Shown here: in pieces, positions 21,752 through 29,811 of the stretch | Layout of the letters: the number at the start of each line of letters is the position of its first letter | Position numbering within the stretch: the stretch's first letter is position 1 | NCBI GenBank assembly: GCA_026706445.1 | Contig: JAPOYT010000152.1 | Span: 1 to 36,609 of the forward strand | Source of the DNA: Chloroflexota bacterium | GTDB taxonomy: Bacteria; Chloroflexota; Anaerolineae; Aggregatilineales; Phototrophicaceae | DNA: 36,609 nucleotides | Reading direction: 5' to 3' | Notes under the pieces: generated by a model | What the model was told of the DNA's origin: nothing | Database searches by the model: none | What the model saw: the letters and a program-made list of their open reading frames with translations, nothing else | Position numbers and translations under genes: made by a program

Positions 21752-23185
21752 GTGGTAACCAAGGCAGTTCACAAACAAATCCGCGGCTTTGTCTTAATTT
21801 GGCTCGCCATCACATTTATCATGGTCACGGCTACCTTCCTCGCCATTTACTTTACGTCCAGCGCCGAACGGCTTGAACCCGGAATGGGCAATCCGTTGCC
21901 TCTTCTTGTCGCCGATACCGAAGAGACGCAATCAACCGAGGTCGCGGTCGCGCGGCCGAGCGCCTCGCCATTGCCGACATTCACGCCGACTCCTGTCCCG
22001 CCCGAGCCGACCGTGCCCTTGTACATGGAAGAAGTCACGCCCGAGCCGACCGATACGCCAGTACCCTCGCCGACCCCAACGCCGCTGCCCGTCGATGTCT
22101 TGAGCTATGAGGTCGGCATCCAGGTGCAAGAAGCGCTCGCCTTCAATCCGGTAAATCAGGACAACTGGTTTCGCTCGGTCTCAGCGGATCTCGGCATGAG
22201 CTGGGTGAAGCAGCAAGTGCGCTGGGAGCAGATTGAAAAAGAACAAGGCCAAATCGACTGGAGCCTGCTTGATTTCGTCATGCCCAGCGCTCAGAAATTC
22301 AACATCAAGATGCTGCTCTCCATCGTCACCGCGCCGGAATGGGCGCGCGAAGCTGACGTCAACCTGGAGTGGCACGGTCCGCCAGCAGACCCGCAGAACT
22401 TTGCCGACTTCGTCGCTGCGATTCTTAATCGCTACCCCGGCCAGATTCACGCCGTTGAAATCTGGAACGAGCAAAACCTGAATCGCGATTGGACATCAGT
22501 TCATGGGCTAAACGCGGCGAAGTACGTTGAATTGCTGCGCGCCAGCTACGAAACAATAAAGGCGACAGACCCAGGAATAATCGTAATCAGCGGCGCCCTT
22601 TCGCCTACTGGCATTGACGACGGCGTCCACGCGGTTGACGACTTCAAGTATATGGAGCGGCAAATCGAAGCCGGAATGCTCGATTGGGCTGATTGCGTCG
22701 GCGCCCATCACAATGGCTATAACGTCAGCCCCGATTATCGTTATCTCGATATCCCGGTGGATCCGTCCGCGATCTTCACCGGTCCCTTCACCAACCGGCA
22801 CCATAGCTGGAGCTTCCGCAGCACCCTGGAAGGCTACGCGCAACGCATCCGCGTGGCTGGACGCGATACCAAACTCTGCGTAACCGAATTCGGCTGGCCC
22901 TCGTCCGAGGATCTTGGCGGCGCGCGCCCGGGCTTCGAATTCTCCCTCGATAACTCCCTGGCCGAACAGGCTGAATGGATTCCCAAAGCCATGAGCAATA
23001 TGGAAGAATGGGGCTTCGTCTGGCTCGCATTCGTATGGAATTTCAATTTCGGTCCCCAAGCCGGCTACGCAATCAGCAACGACAACGTTCCCTATTCATT
23101 GATCGGTCCCGGCTTCACCTTCCGCCCCGCCTACGATTCGATCAGGGCTTGGCAGCAAGACTATCTGGCGCGCGTGAATGCCTGA
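21752..23185 (+). CDS. Membrane-anchored clan-A glycoside hydrolase-like protein (477 residues)
   Basis: Second of three tandem paralogous barrels. There is an N-terminal anchor (about 11-31, FVLIWLAITFIMVTATFLAIYF) and a Pro/Thr/Glu-rich linker (about 65-112, TFTPTPVPPEPTVP and PSPTPTPLPVDV). The GH5/GH39-type domain follows, with acid/base E240 in EIWNEQNLNRDW and nucleophile E379 in CVTEFGW. The usual NEP is NEQ here; the catalytic Glu is kept. The start is GTG at 21752, with AGGA nine bases upstream. The next gene begins eight bases before this stop. It is expected to be anchored outside the membrane and to act on a cell-surface or environmental polysaccharide. Substrate is undetermined. 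Confidence 0.78.
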   Translation: MVTKAVHKQIRGFVLIWLAITFIMVTATFLAIYFTSSAERLEPGMGNPLPLLVADTEETQSTEVAVARPSASPLPTFTPTPVPPEPTVPLYMEEVTPEPTDTPVPSPTPTPLPVDVLSYEVGIQVQEALAFNPVNQDNWFRSVSADLGMSWVKQQVRWEQIEKEQGQIDWSLLDFVMPSAQKFNIKMLLSIVTAPEWAREADVNLEWHGPPADPQNFADFVAAILNRYPGQIHAVEIWNEQNLNRDWTSVHGLNAAKYVELLRASYETIKATDPGIIVISGALSPTGIDDGVHAVDDFKYMERQIEAGMLDWADCVGAHHNGYNVSPDYRYLDIPVDPSAIFTGPFTNRHHSWSFRSTLEGYAQRIRVAGRDTKLCVTEFGWPSSEDLGGARPGFEFSLDNSLAEQAEWIPKAMSNMEEWGFVWLAFVWNFNFGPQAGYAISNDNVPYSLIGPGFTFRPAYDSIRAWQQDYLARVNA

Positions 23186-24404
23186 AATCTTGGCCTTGAC
23201 TCGACGCAAGCTGGTCGCCCTCGCGCTGGCTTTTCTCCTGGTTACTGCCTTCGGCGTCCTCGCTTGGACTTACCTGCAGCCGCATTGGGATCCATTCAAA
23301 GCAAGCGCCACTGTCGACGGTCCCTTTCCATCGTTGACCTACGGAGTTCATACATTCTTGTGGTGGGATGGCGGTTACGCTGGCGCGCATTTGGATCTGG
23401 TCCGCCTCATGTCCTTCAGTCACGTCAAACAGATCTTCGCCTGGCGCGATCTTGAGCCTCAACGCGGTGTCTGGCATTGGCATCAGGCTGACCGTATCCT
23501 AGAAGAGATTGAAAGCCGAGGTCTGCAGTTGGTCGTTCGCTTGGGTCAAACGCCATCCTGGGCGCGCATGCCCGGCGAGGAAATCGCCCGCGACGCGCCA
23601 CCGGCCGATCTGTCGGATTTTGGCGCCTACTGCGCCGCCGTTGCCCAACGCTACCAAGGGCGAATCAGCGCTTACCAAATCTGGAACGAACCCAATCTCA
23701 GTCGTGAATGGGGCGATCAACCACCCAACCCCGCGCGCTACGTCGAATTGCTCGCCGCTTGCAGCAGCGCCATTCGCCAGGCTGATCCCGCCGCCATCCT
23801 GATCTCGGCCGGCTTGGCGCCAACTGGAAATAACGATGATGCCGCTCTTCCGGACGATGTCTACTTCGATCAGATGTATCGAAACGGCTTTCAGCGCTAC
23901 ATAGATGTGGTGGGCGTACACGCGCCGGGCTTCGCCCCGCCGGAGATCGGGCCCGACGATGAAGAGGCTGCTCACCGGTGGTTCACCTTTCGCCGCGTTG
24001 AGGATCTGCGAAAAATCATGCTGCGTTACGGCGATGAAGCGCGGCAGATAGCGATCCTGGAATTTGGCTATACTACCGACCGCGTCAATCCCGATTATCA
24101 ATGGTTCAGCGTGACAGAACAGGAGCAAGCCCACTATATCGAGCGCGCATACGAGTATGCCATCGCCAATTGGCGCCCATGGATCGGATTGATGGTCTTG
24201 ATTTATATGCCAGACCCGGCCTGGCAGCCGGCAGACGAAGAATACTGGTGGGCGATTCTCGAGCCCGATGGCAGTGGTCCGCGGCCAGCCTATATCACCG
24301 TCGCCAATATGCGAAAGGTCTGCGGCGATACCATAATCGCCGAGCGCGCTTCAAATAGTCCCGTCGCCTTGGGCGAGATAAGGGCGCCAATTTGCCCTGC
24401 ATGA
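23178..24404 (+). CDS. Membrane-anchored clan-A glycoside hydrolase-like protein (408 residues)
   Basis: Third tandem barrel, the shortest version. The N-terminal membrane anchor (about 11-31, LVALALAFLLVTAFGVLAWTYL) is followed almost directly by the hydrolase domain, with no Pro/Thr linker. The acid/base is E171 (QIWNEPNLSREWG) and the nucleophile E295 (ILEFGYTTD). Shared landmarks with the two upstream paralogues are the W/Y-NE-x-N-x-x-R-x-W strand, the ISAGLAPTGNNDD segment (compare ISAAPAPTGAENA and ISGALSPTGIDDG) and the late W-x-x-x-I/F-W strand. Its ATG overlaps the preceding stop, implying translational coupling. Substrate is unknown. Confidence 0.78.
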   Translation: MPEILALTRRKLVALALAFLLVTAFGVLAWTYLQPHWDPFKASATVDGPFPSLTYGVHTFLWWDGGYAGAHLDLVRLMSFSHVKQIFAWRDLEPQRGVWHWHQADRILEEIESRGLQLVVRLGQTPSWARMPGEEIARDAPPADLSDFGAYCAAVAQRYQGRISAYQIWNEPNLSREWGDQPPNPARYVELLAACSSAIRQADPAAILISAGLAPTGNNDDAALPDDVYFDQMYRNGFQRYIDVVGVHAPGFAPPEIGPDDEEAAHRWFTFRRVEDLRKIMLRYGDEARQIAILEFGYTTDRVNPDYQWFSVTEQEQAHYIERAYEYAIANWRPWIGLMVLIYMPDPAWQPADEEYWWAILEPDGSGPRPAYITVANMRKVCGDTIIAERASNSPVALGEIRAPICPA

Positions 24405-24430
24405 CGCCTATTTGTTTCATAACATACAAT
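24401..24430 (+). promoter_or_regulatory. Putative promoter ahead of the GT-C gene
   Basis: ATGACG (24401-24406), 18 bases, TACAAT (24425-24430), in a locally AT-rich 186-base gap. The gap suggests that the glycosyltransferase, rnz and methyltransferase genes can be transcribed separately from the hydrolases. The remainder of the gap shows nothing recognisable. Confidence 0.35.
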
Positions 24431-24590
24431 AGAATGAATACAATGTCGTCTCGCATTCTTGCATGCGCCCAGCCTAAATCTGCGGCATACTCTAGCCCGA
24501 CCGTTCTGCTGCAACAGACTGGATAGTATTCTGTCTCATCCAACGAAGGTTCAACCGACCTTGATCAACATGGTCAAGGGTCACGCCTTG

Positions 24591-26633
24591 ATGACCAGCC
24601 GGATGAGCCGTTTCTTGGTCATCATCCTGCTTTTGCTCGCTGCCCTCTTGCGCACCCACGATCTCGCGACCCTGCCGCTGGGCTTCAGCGATGACGAAAT
24701 CATCAACATCAGACTGGTCGACAATGTGCGGCAGGGCGATATTTTTGTCTTCTATCCCGATGAAGACGGCGGGCGCGAAGGCGCCTATCACGTCTTTGCC
24801 GCCTTCATGACCTCGCTTGTAGGCGAAGGCACTATAGGATTCCGCATTTCCTCCCTGTGGCTGAGTCTGCTGTCGCTTGCCATCATCTATACGCTGGGCA
24901 ATCACCTCTTTAATCCGATTGTGGGCGTTCTGGCGGCCGGTTTAGTCGCCGTAAATATGAGCAGCATTTTGCTGGCGCGCACGGTTTCAAGCGATGCGGC
25001 TCTTCTGTTTCTTGTATCGGCGACCATGCTGGCGCTGGCTCGTTCGCTGCCCGTGTACCGTCGCACTCGCGTCGTCACGTCGAACATCGTCTCTTTCGCC
25101 GCATTGGGCGCCCTTTTGGGCATCGGCTTTTATCTGCATCCGTCCAGCCTGTTTATCGTCCTGGGCGCGATGCTCTATATTGCCCATTTGCTCTATGTCC
25201 GAAATGTCATGATTCGCCAGCGCCGCAGCTACACTGGCTTTGCCATTCTGCTGATGCTGATTATCAGCATGCCTTATCTCATATCGTCCATCAATCTGCC
25301 ACAGTATTCCGCGGGCCAGCGCATTCTCGCTCATTATGATGACGGCTTGCTGCGCTCAATTGCCGACGGCTTGCTTGCGCTCGTCGCCAACGGCGATGCG
25401 AATCCGCTGCATAACTTGCCCGGGCGCCCACTGGTTGATGCCTTCAGCGGGCTGCTGATGCTGGCGGGAATCGTCATTTGCGCGCTCAGGCGGCATCGTC
25501 CGCGCTTTATGCTGATGCTCATCATGTTTCTCGTGACGCTGCCGGCCGCCCTCATTGTTGACAGCAGTCCCAATTTCGCGCGCATGACCGTCGTAATGCC
25601 TCAGTTGGCGATCTTCTTCGGCATCGGCTTCTATGCGCTGATCCGCACGCCCATATTCGTCGACGTCATTTTCCGCCACATGGCAGTCGCGGGCGTGTTG
25701 CTGCTGCTGGCCATCAATGTCGTTTGGACCTGGTCCGACCTATTCGACGATTGGCGCGATAACGAAGCCGTTGTGCCGCTTGTCAACGGCGGGCTAGGCC
25801 AGATCGCGCACTACCTGGACACCGTCGCTTATGAGGCGCCCGTCGTATTCTGCAACTCCGCCTGGGACACAGACGCGCCGGAGCAAGTGTTAAGTCTCAG
25901 CGACAAAACGCTGCTGATGATGAATCGCTCGAATTTCGCTTTTCGTGAAGCCGATTGCAGCCTGAGCCTCCTGCTGGCCAACGGCGGCGAAAAACAGCGG
26001 GTCGTTTTCTTCGACGCAGCAATGCTGGATGGCTTGCATCCTTATATTCTGGAGTGGCTGTCACACGGGCAATGGGTATCGGGCAATCTGCCGCGCGACA
26101 CGGTCATCGAGCTCGAAGCAGCCCAACTGCTTGCCGACCGCGCCGGCGCCTTCACCACCACCGCGCCACTTTCCTACGCGCCGGAAGTCGCCGACCCCGA
26201 ACCCATTGCGCCCCCTATCCGCTTCGGCGGCAATCTCACCTTGCTCGGTTACGAACCCGATATCGAACGCTCCTATTTGCCGGGAGACGCTGTCGATGTC
26301 ATCACCTACTGGCGCGTCGAGGGCGACTTTCTGCCCGATATCATCCTCAAAAATCACATTCTTTCTGACCCGGTAACCGCGATAGGCATCCGTGATGTCA
26401 TCAGCGTCAATCCGCTTTTGCTGCGCGAACGCGATGTCTTCATTCAGGTGACTCAAGTAAACTTGCGCGAAACGATCTTGCCTGGAAATTACATCGTCGC
26501 GGTCGGCGCCTATCGACAAAGCGACCAGGAACGCCTGCCAGCCCTGAAAGATGACCAGCCACACGGCGACCGCATCTTTCTGTATGACATCGAGGTGCTT
26601 CCCTTGCCCGAATCTGACGAAAGCGGCGGCTGA
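24591..26633 (+). CDS. GT-C membrane glycosyltransferase (GT39-like)
   Basis: 680 residues from ATG 24591. The frame is open to 24459, but this start has AAGGG ten bases upstream and begins right before the first membrane helix. The GT-C signature acidic cluster D34-D35-E36 (GFSDDEI) follows helix 1. About ten to twelve membrane helices run to ~380. Residues from ~540 onward form a soluble beta-rich domain (RFGGNLTLLGYEPD ... GDAVDVITYWRVEG ... PGNYIVAVGAY), a C-terminal module often attached to such enzymes in Chloroflexota. It should move a sugar from a polyprenyl-phosphate donor to an extracytoplasmic acceptor. It follows the three hydrolase genes and overlaps rnz by one base. Confidence 0.82.
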   Translation: MTSRMSRFLVIILLLLAALLRTHDLATLPLGFSDDEIINIRLVDNVRQGDIFVFYPDEDGGREGAYHVFAAFMTSLVGEGTIGFRISSLWLSLLSLAIIYTLGNHLFNPIVGVLAAGLVAVNMSSILLARTVSSDAALLFLVSATMLALARSLPVYRRTRVVTSNIVSFAALGALLGIGFYLHPSSLFIVLGAMLYIAHLLYVRNVMIRQRRSYTGFAILLMLIISMPYLISSINLPQYSAGQRILAHYDDGLLRSIADGLLALVANGDANPLHNLPGRPLVDAFSGLLMLAGIVICALRRHRPRFMLMLIMFLVTLPAALIVDSSPNFARMTVVMPQLAIFFGIGFYALIRTPIFVDVIFRHMAVAGVLLLLAINVVWTWSDLFDDWRDNEAVVPLVNGGLGQIAHYLDTVAYEAPVVFCNSAWDTDAPEQVLSLSDKTLLMMNRSNFAFREADCSLSLLLANGGEKQRVVFFDAAMLDGLHPYILEWLSHGQWVSGNLPRDTVIELEAAQLLADRAGAFTTTAPLSYAPEVADPEPIAPPIRFGGNLTLLGYEPDIERSYLPGDAVDVITYWRVEGDFLPDIILKNHILSDPVTAIGIRDVISVNPLLLRERDVFIQVTQVNLRETILPGNYIVAVGAYRQSDQERLPALKDDQPHGDRIFLYDIEVLPLPESDESGG

Positions 26634-27622
26634 TGTTCGAGCTTGTTTTCCTCGGCACTTCAGCCTCGGCGCCGTCCATTTACCGTGGCTTGCCGTCCCT
26701 CGCCGTGCTGGCTGGCGAGCAGCGCTTCCTGGTCGATTGCGGCGAAGGCGCGCAGCGTCAAATCTTGCGCAGCGGCATCGGCTTTAAGCGGCTCAATCGC
26801 ATCTTCTTGACCCATGCGCACCTGGATCATATTCTCGGCTTGGGCGGCCTGCTCTCGACCTTCGGCCGCTGGGAAGCGCTGGACGAGATTCACATTTGGG
26901 GCGGTTTGCCTGCAATTGAACGCGTGCAATCGCTGATCTATCAGGTCGTTTTTCGCCGAGAATCGCCGCCTGTCCCGATCTATTTCTATCGCGCCATGCC
27001 CGACGAAATCCTCTTCAGCGGGCGCAATTTTTCCATTCGCGCCTTCCCGGTCTCGCATCGCGGGCGCGAATGCTACGGCTATATTTTCGAGGAAGATTCG
27101 CGCCGCCCCTTCCTGGCTGATAAAGCGGAGGCGCTTGGCGTGCCGCATGGTCCCGAACGCAGCCAACTCGTCGCCGGGGAATCAATCGTCACGCCCGCAG
27201 GCCGAATCATTGATCCCGACGACGTCTTGGGCGAGCCTATCCGCGGCGCCAAAGTCGTCGTCACCGGCGATCTCGCCCGCACCGACGACATTCGCGACGC
27301 CGTGCGTGATGCCGACGCCCTGGTGATCGAATCGACATACCTCGACAGACACGCCGATATCGCGCGTCAAGTCGGCCATATCACCGCGCGCCAAGCGGGT
27401 GAACTGGCGCGCGAATGCAACGTGAAGTTTCTCTTTCTCACTCACATATCACGTCGCTATCGCGAATTCGAGGTGATCAGCGAGGTACGCAAAATCTTTC
27501 CCGATTCCTATGTCGCGCGCGACCTGGACCATTTCGCCATCTTTCGGGATAAACTGCCGCAGAAACTGGAATCGTCTTTTGAAGATGGCGCCGAAGACGA
27601 CCTGCCCGAAGGAGGCGAATAG
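26633..27622 (+). CDS. rnz: Ribonuclease Z
   Basis: Metallo-beta-lactamase-fold tRNA 3'-end endonuclease. Landmarks are ELVFLGTSASAPSIYRGLPS at the N-terminus, the zinc motif THAHLDH (60-66), SHRG, VTGD and a late THIS histidine. Length is 329 residues versus about 305-310 in most relatives; the extra part is an acidic C-terminal tail (SSFEDGAEDDLPEGGE). The usual EATF motif is ESTY here. The start overlaps the stop of the glycosyltransferase gene by one base (TGATG), so translation is coupled. The function is housekeeping and probably unrelated to the glycan genes it is attached to. Confidence 0.93.
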   Translation: MFELVFLGTSASAPSIYRGLPSLAVLAGEQRFLVDCGEGAQRQILRSGIGFKRLNRIFLTHAHLDHILGLGGLLSTFGRWEALDEIHIWGGLPAIERVQSLIYQVVFRRESPPVPIYFYRAMPDEILFSGRNFSIRAFPVSHRGRECYGYIFEEDSRRPFLADKAEALGVPHGPERSQLVAGESIVTPAGRIIDPDDVLGEPIRGAKVVVTGDLARTDDIRDAVRDADALVIESTYLDRHADIARQVGHITARQAGELARECNVKFLFLTHISRRYREFEVISEVRKIFPDSYVARDLDHFAIFRDKLPQKLESSFEDGAEDDLPEGGE

Positions 27623-27624
27623 CT

Positions 27625-28266
27625 ATGAGCCAAAGTCTGTCACCGCGCTACAGCGAGTATGTCAACGAACTCTTCACCCGCGAAGACAAGACGCTGCGCC
27701 ATGTGCGCGAGCAAACGTCCGCCCGCGGCATTCCGCTGATCAGCCTGGAACCAAATGAAGCGAAGCTGCTGCAAATGCTGGTCAGGCTTTGCGGCGCTGA
27801 ACGCGTCGTCGAAGTCGGCACGCTTGCCGGCTATAGCGGAATCTGCATTGCGCGCGCGCTGCCCGCTCATGGCAGGCTGATCACCATCGAGGTCAGCAGC
27901 GTCCACGCCGAAGTGGCGCGCGCCCACTTTGAATACGCCGGCCTGACCGATAAAGTCACCATCCTGCAAGGCGCTGGGCTGGAAGTCCTGCCCAAGCTGG
28001 CTTCCGAGGGTCCCTTCGACCTCATGTTCATTGACGCCGACAAAGCCAGCTATCCCAGCTACCTGGAGTGGGCGGCTCATAACCTGCGCGTCGGCGGCGC
28101 TGTGGTGGCTGATAACGTATTCTGGCAGGGACAGATCTTCGACCCGAAAACCGAGGACGATCACGGCGTGGTCAATTTCAATCAAACCCTGGCGCAGCAT
28201 CCACAATTTGACAGCACCATTATCGAAGTCGGCGATGGCATCGCCCTGGGCGTGAAAACCTCCTGA
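27625..28266 (+). CDS. SAM-dependent O-methyltransferase (CCoAOMT/COMT-like family)
   Basis: 213 residues, a class I methyltransferase. VVEVGTLAGYSGICIARAL is the cofactor loop, ITIEVSS the second strand, and FDLMFIDADKASYPSYLEW and VVADNVFWQG carry the family's metal-binding acidic and Asn residues. Bacterial members methylate catechols or other small hydroxylated compounds. One subgroup (TrmR/YrrM) methylates hydroxyuridine in tRNA, which would fit its place directly after rnz, but that choice is inference. GAAGGAGG lies inside the end of rnz, nine bases before the ATG, with only two bases between genes. Confidence 0.88.
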   Translation: MSQSLSPRYSEYVNELFTREDKTLRHVREQTSARGIPLISLEPNEAKLLQMLVRLCGAERVVEVGTLAGYSGICIARALPAHGRLITIEVSSVHAEVARAHFEYAGLTDKVTILQGAGLEVLPKLASEGPFDLMFIDADKASYPSYLEWAAHNLRVGGAVVADNVFWQGQIFDPKTEDDHGVVNFNQTLAQHPQFDSTIIEVGDGIALGVKTS

Positions 28267-28289
28267 TTACTCCGACACGGACTTTGTAG

Positions 28290-28310
28290 GGGCGACATAT
28301 CATGTCGCCC
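28290..28310. repeat. Family A hairpin repeat (copy 5)
   Basis: GGGCGACAT-ATC-ATGTCGCCC, a perfect 9-base stem preceded by TGTAG, between the convergent methyltransferase and rimO genes. Its inner three pairs (CAT/ATG) differ from the other copies but remain complementary. Confidence 0.85.
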
Positions 28311-28344
28311 GCAACTCGATATCGTCAATTCTGTAATTCCAGTG

Positions 28345-29811
28345 TCAGTTGATCGTGCCGACGTCAATCATCCCCTCGCCAAACACCTGTCCCGGCTCGA
28401 TCACCATCGGCGCCGCCACATCGACCGTACCGATCAAATCGTAGGTCGTCGCGCCAGTGATTCGCACCGGCGCGATTTCGCCGATCGGCAGCTCGCCCTC
28501 AACCAGCACATAGCCATCGATCTCGGGCGCGTCGCGATAACTGCGTCCCAGGCTGATGACATCGCTCGTCTCGGCGCCATTTTCATCTTCGCCGGCGCCA
28601 TGCCCCTCCACCAGGATATTCAGCGTCCGGCCGACCAGCGCTTGATTCTTCTTCAGGCTGATGCCGCTCTGCAATTCCATCAGCCGCTCGTAGCGCTCTT
28701 GCTTGATCGCGTCATCGACCTGATTCGGCAGCGCCGCGCTCGGCGTGCCCAATTCGTAACTGTATTGAAAGGCGCCAACGCGGTCGAATTCCAACTCGCG
28801 AACCAGCTTCAGCAGCGCCTCAAACTCCTCATCGCTTTCGCCCGGATAGCCGACGATAAAGGTCGTGCGAACAGCCAACTCCGGCATCAACTCGCGCAGC
28901 CGGCCGATCGTCTCGTACACCCATTCGACCTTGGCGGGCCGCTTCATCCGTTTCAGCGTCTCGCGGTGCCCGTGCTGCAGCGGAATATCGAGATAGGGCA
29001 GCGCCTGCTCGTGCCGCGCCATCGTCTCCATCAGCCGCGGCGTCACATATCCCGGATACGCGTACATGATGCGCAGCCAGGGGATGCCCGGCGCCGCTTC
29101 CACAATCGCGTCCAGCAGATGCGCCAAGCCGTCCTTCATGCCCAGGCCGTAACCATAATCGGTGCTGTCCTGCGCGATCAGCATCACTTCCTTGACGCCC
29201 ATTTCACCCAGCCGCATCGCCTCAGCCACGATCGCTTCCAGCGGTCTGCTCACCGCCGTGCCCTTGATCCGCGGGATGGCGCAAAATGCGCAGGGCCGCC
29301 GACAGCCATCGGCGATTTTCAAGTAAGCCGAGGCGCCTTGCACGCTCGCCCGCAGCACACCGCGTTCATCGCGCCCGACCACCGCGGCCTCGCCCGGCAG
29401 ATGATACAGCGGCTCGGGATGCTTCCGCGCCCGCAGCCGCCGGATCAGATCGAATATGTCCATCCAGCGCCGCGTGCCGATGACGCCATCTAACCCGGGC
29501 GCCTCTTGCACGAGCGTATCGCCATAACGCTGCGACAGGCAGCCAGCCGCGATCACCATCTGATCGGCGCGCTTGATCGCCACCAACTCGCGCAGCGCTT
29601 CAACCGATTCTTCCTTCGCCGCGTTGATGAAGCCGCAAGTATTGACGATCAGCACCTCAGCCGCTTCCGGGTCGCCCACGCCGCGCATGCCGCTCTGCTG
29701 CAAGACCTGCGCCATGCTCTCGCTGTCCACCGTGTTCTTCGAGCAGCCGAGGCTGAGCAGATAGTATTTGTCTTTCTGTCTATTAGTCGCGCTTGTCAAA
29801 TTGATTTTCAT
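28345..29811 (-). CDS. rimO: Ribosomal protein S12 methylthiotransferase
   Basis: Radical-SAM enzyme with two iron-sulfur clusters that adds a methylthio group to the conserved Asp of ribosomal protein S12. The N-terminal MTTase domain has Cys23, Cys59 and Cys91 (SLGCSKN, VNTCGF, AAGCLSQ). The radical-SAM motif is C170-R-R-P-C174-A-F-C177. The TRAM domain is at the C-terminus. The frame is open to 29925, but ATG 29811 is preferred: GGAGG lies just upstream and the ATG overlaps the rodZ-like stop (TGATG). From there it has 488 residues, longer than the usual ~440, partly through an acidic insert in the TRAM region (EGHGAGEDENGAETSD). Confidence 0.95.
   Translation of the reverse strand: MKINLTSATNRQKDKYYLLSLGCSKNTVDSESMAQVLQQSGMRGVGDPEAAEVLIVNTCGFINAAKEESVEALRELVAIKRADQMVIAAGCLSQRYGDTLVQEAPGLDGVIGTRRWMDIFDLIRRLRARKHPEPLYHLPGEAAVVGRDERGVLRASVQGASAYLKIADGCRRPCAFCAIPRIKGTAVSRPLEAIVAEAMRLGEMGVKEVMLIAQDSTDYGYGLGMKDGLAHLLDAIVEAAPGIPWLRIMYAYPGYVTPRLMETMARHEQALPYLDIPLQHGHRETLKRMKRPAKVEWVYETIGRLRELMPELAVRTTFIVGYPGESDEEFEALLKLVRELEFDRVGAFQYSYELGTPSAALPNQVDDAIKQERYERLMELQSGISLKKNQALVGRTLNILVEGHGAGEDENGAETSDVISLGRSYRDAPEIDGYVLVEGELPIGEIAPVRITGATTYDLIGTVDVAAPMVIEPGQVFGEGMIDVGTIN

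Noticed and set aside
23178-23185. Overlap between the second and third hydrolase genes as a frameshift splitting one gene
   Set aside because: Each product has its own membrane anchor and complete catalytic barrel, so they are separate overlapping genes.
28342-29493. A 383-codon plus-strand frame opposite rimO
   Set aside because: It mirrors the conserved radical-SAM gene and translates to His/Gln/Arg-rich sequence without domains.
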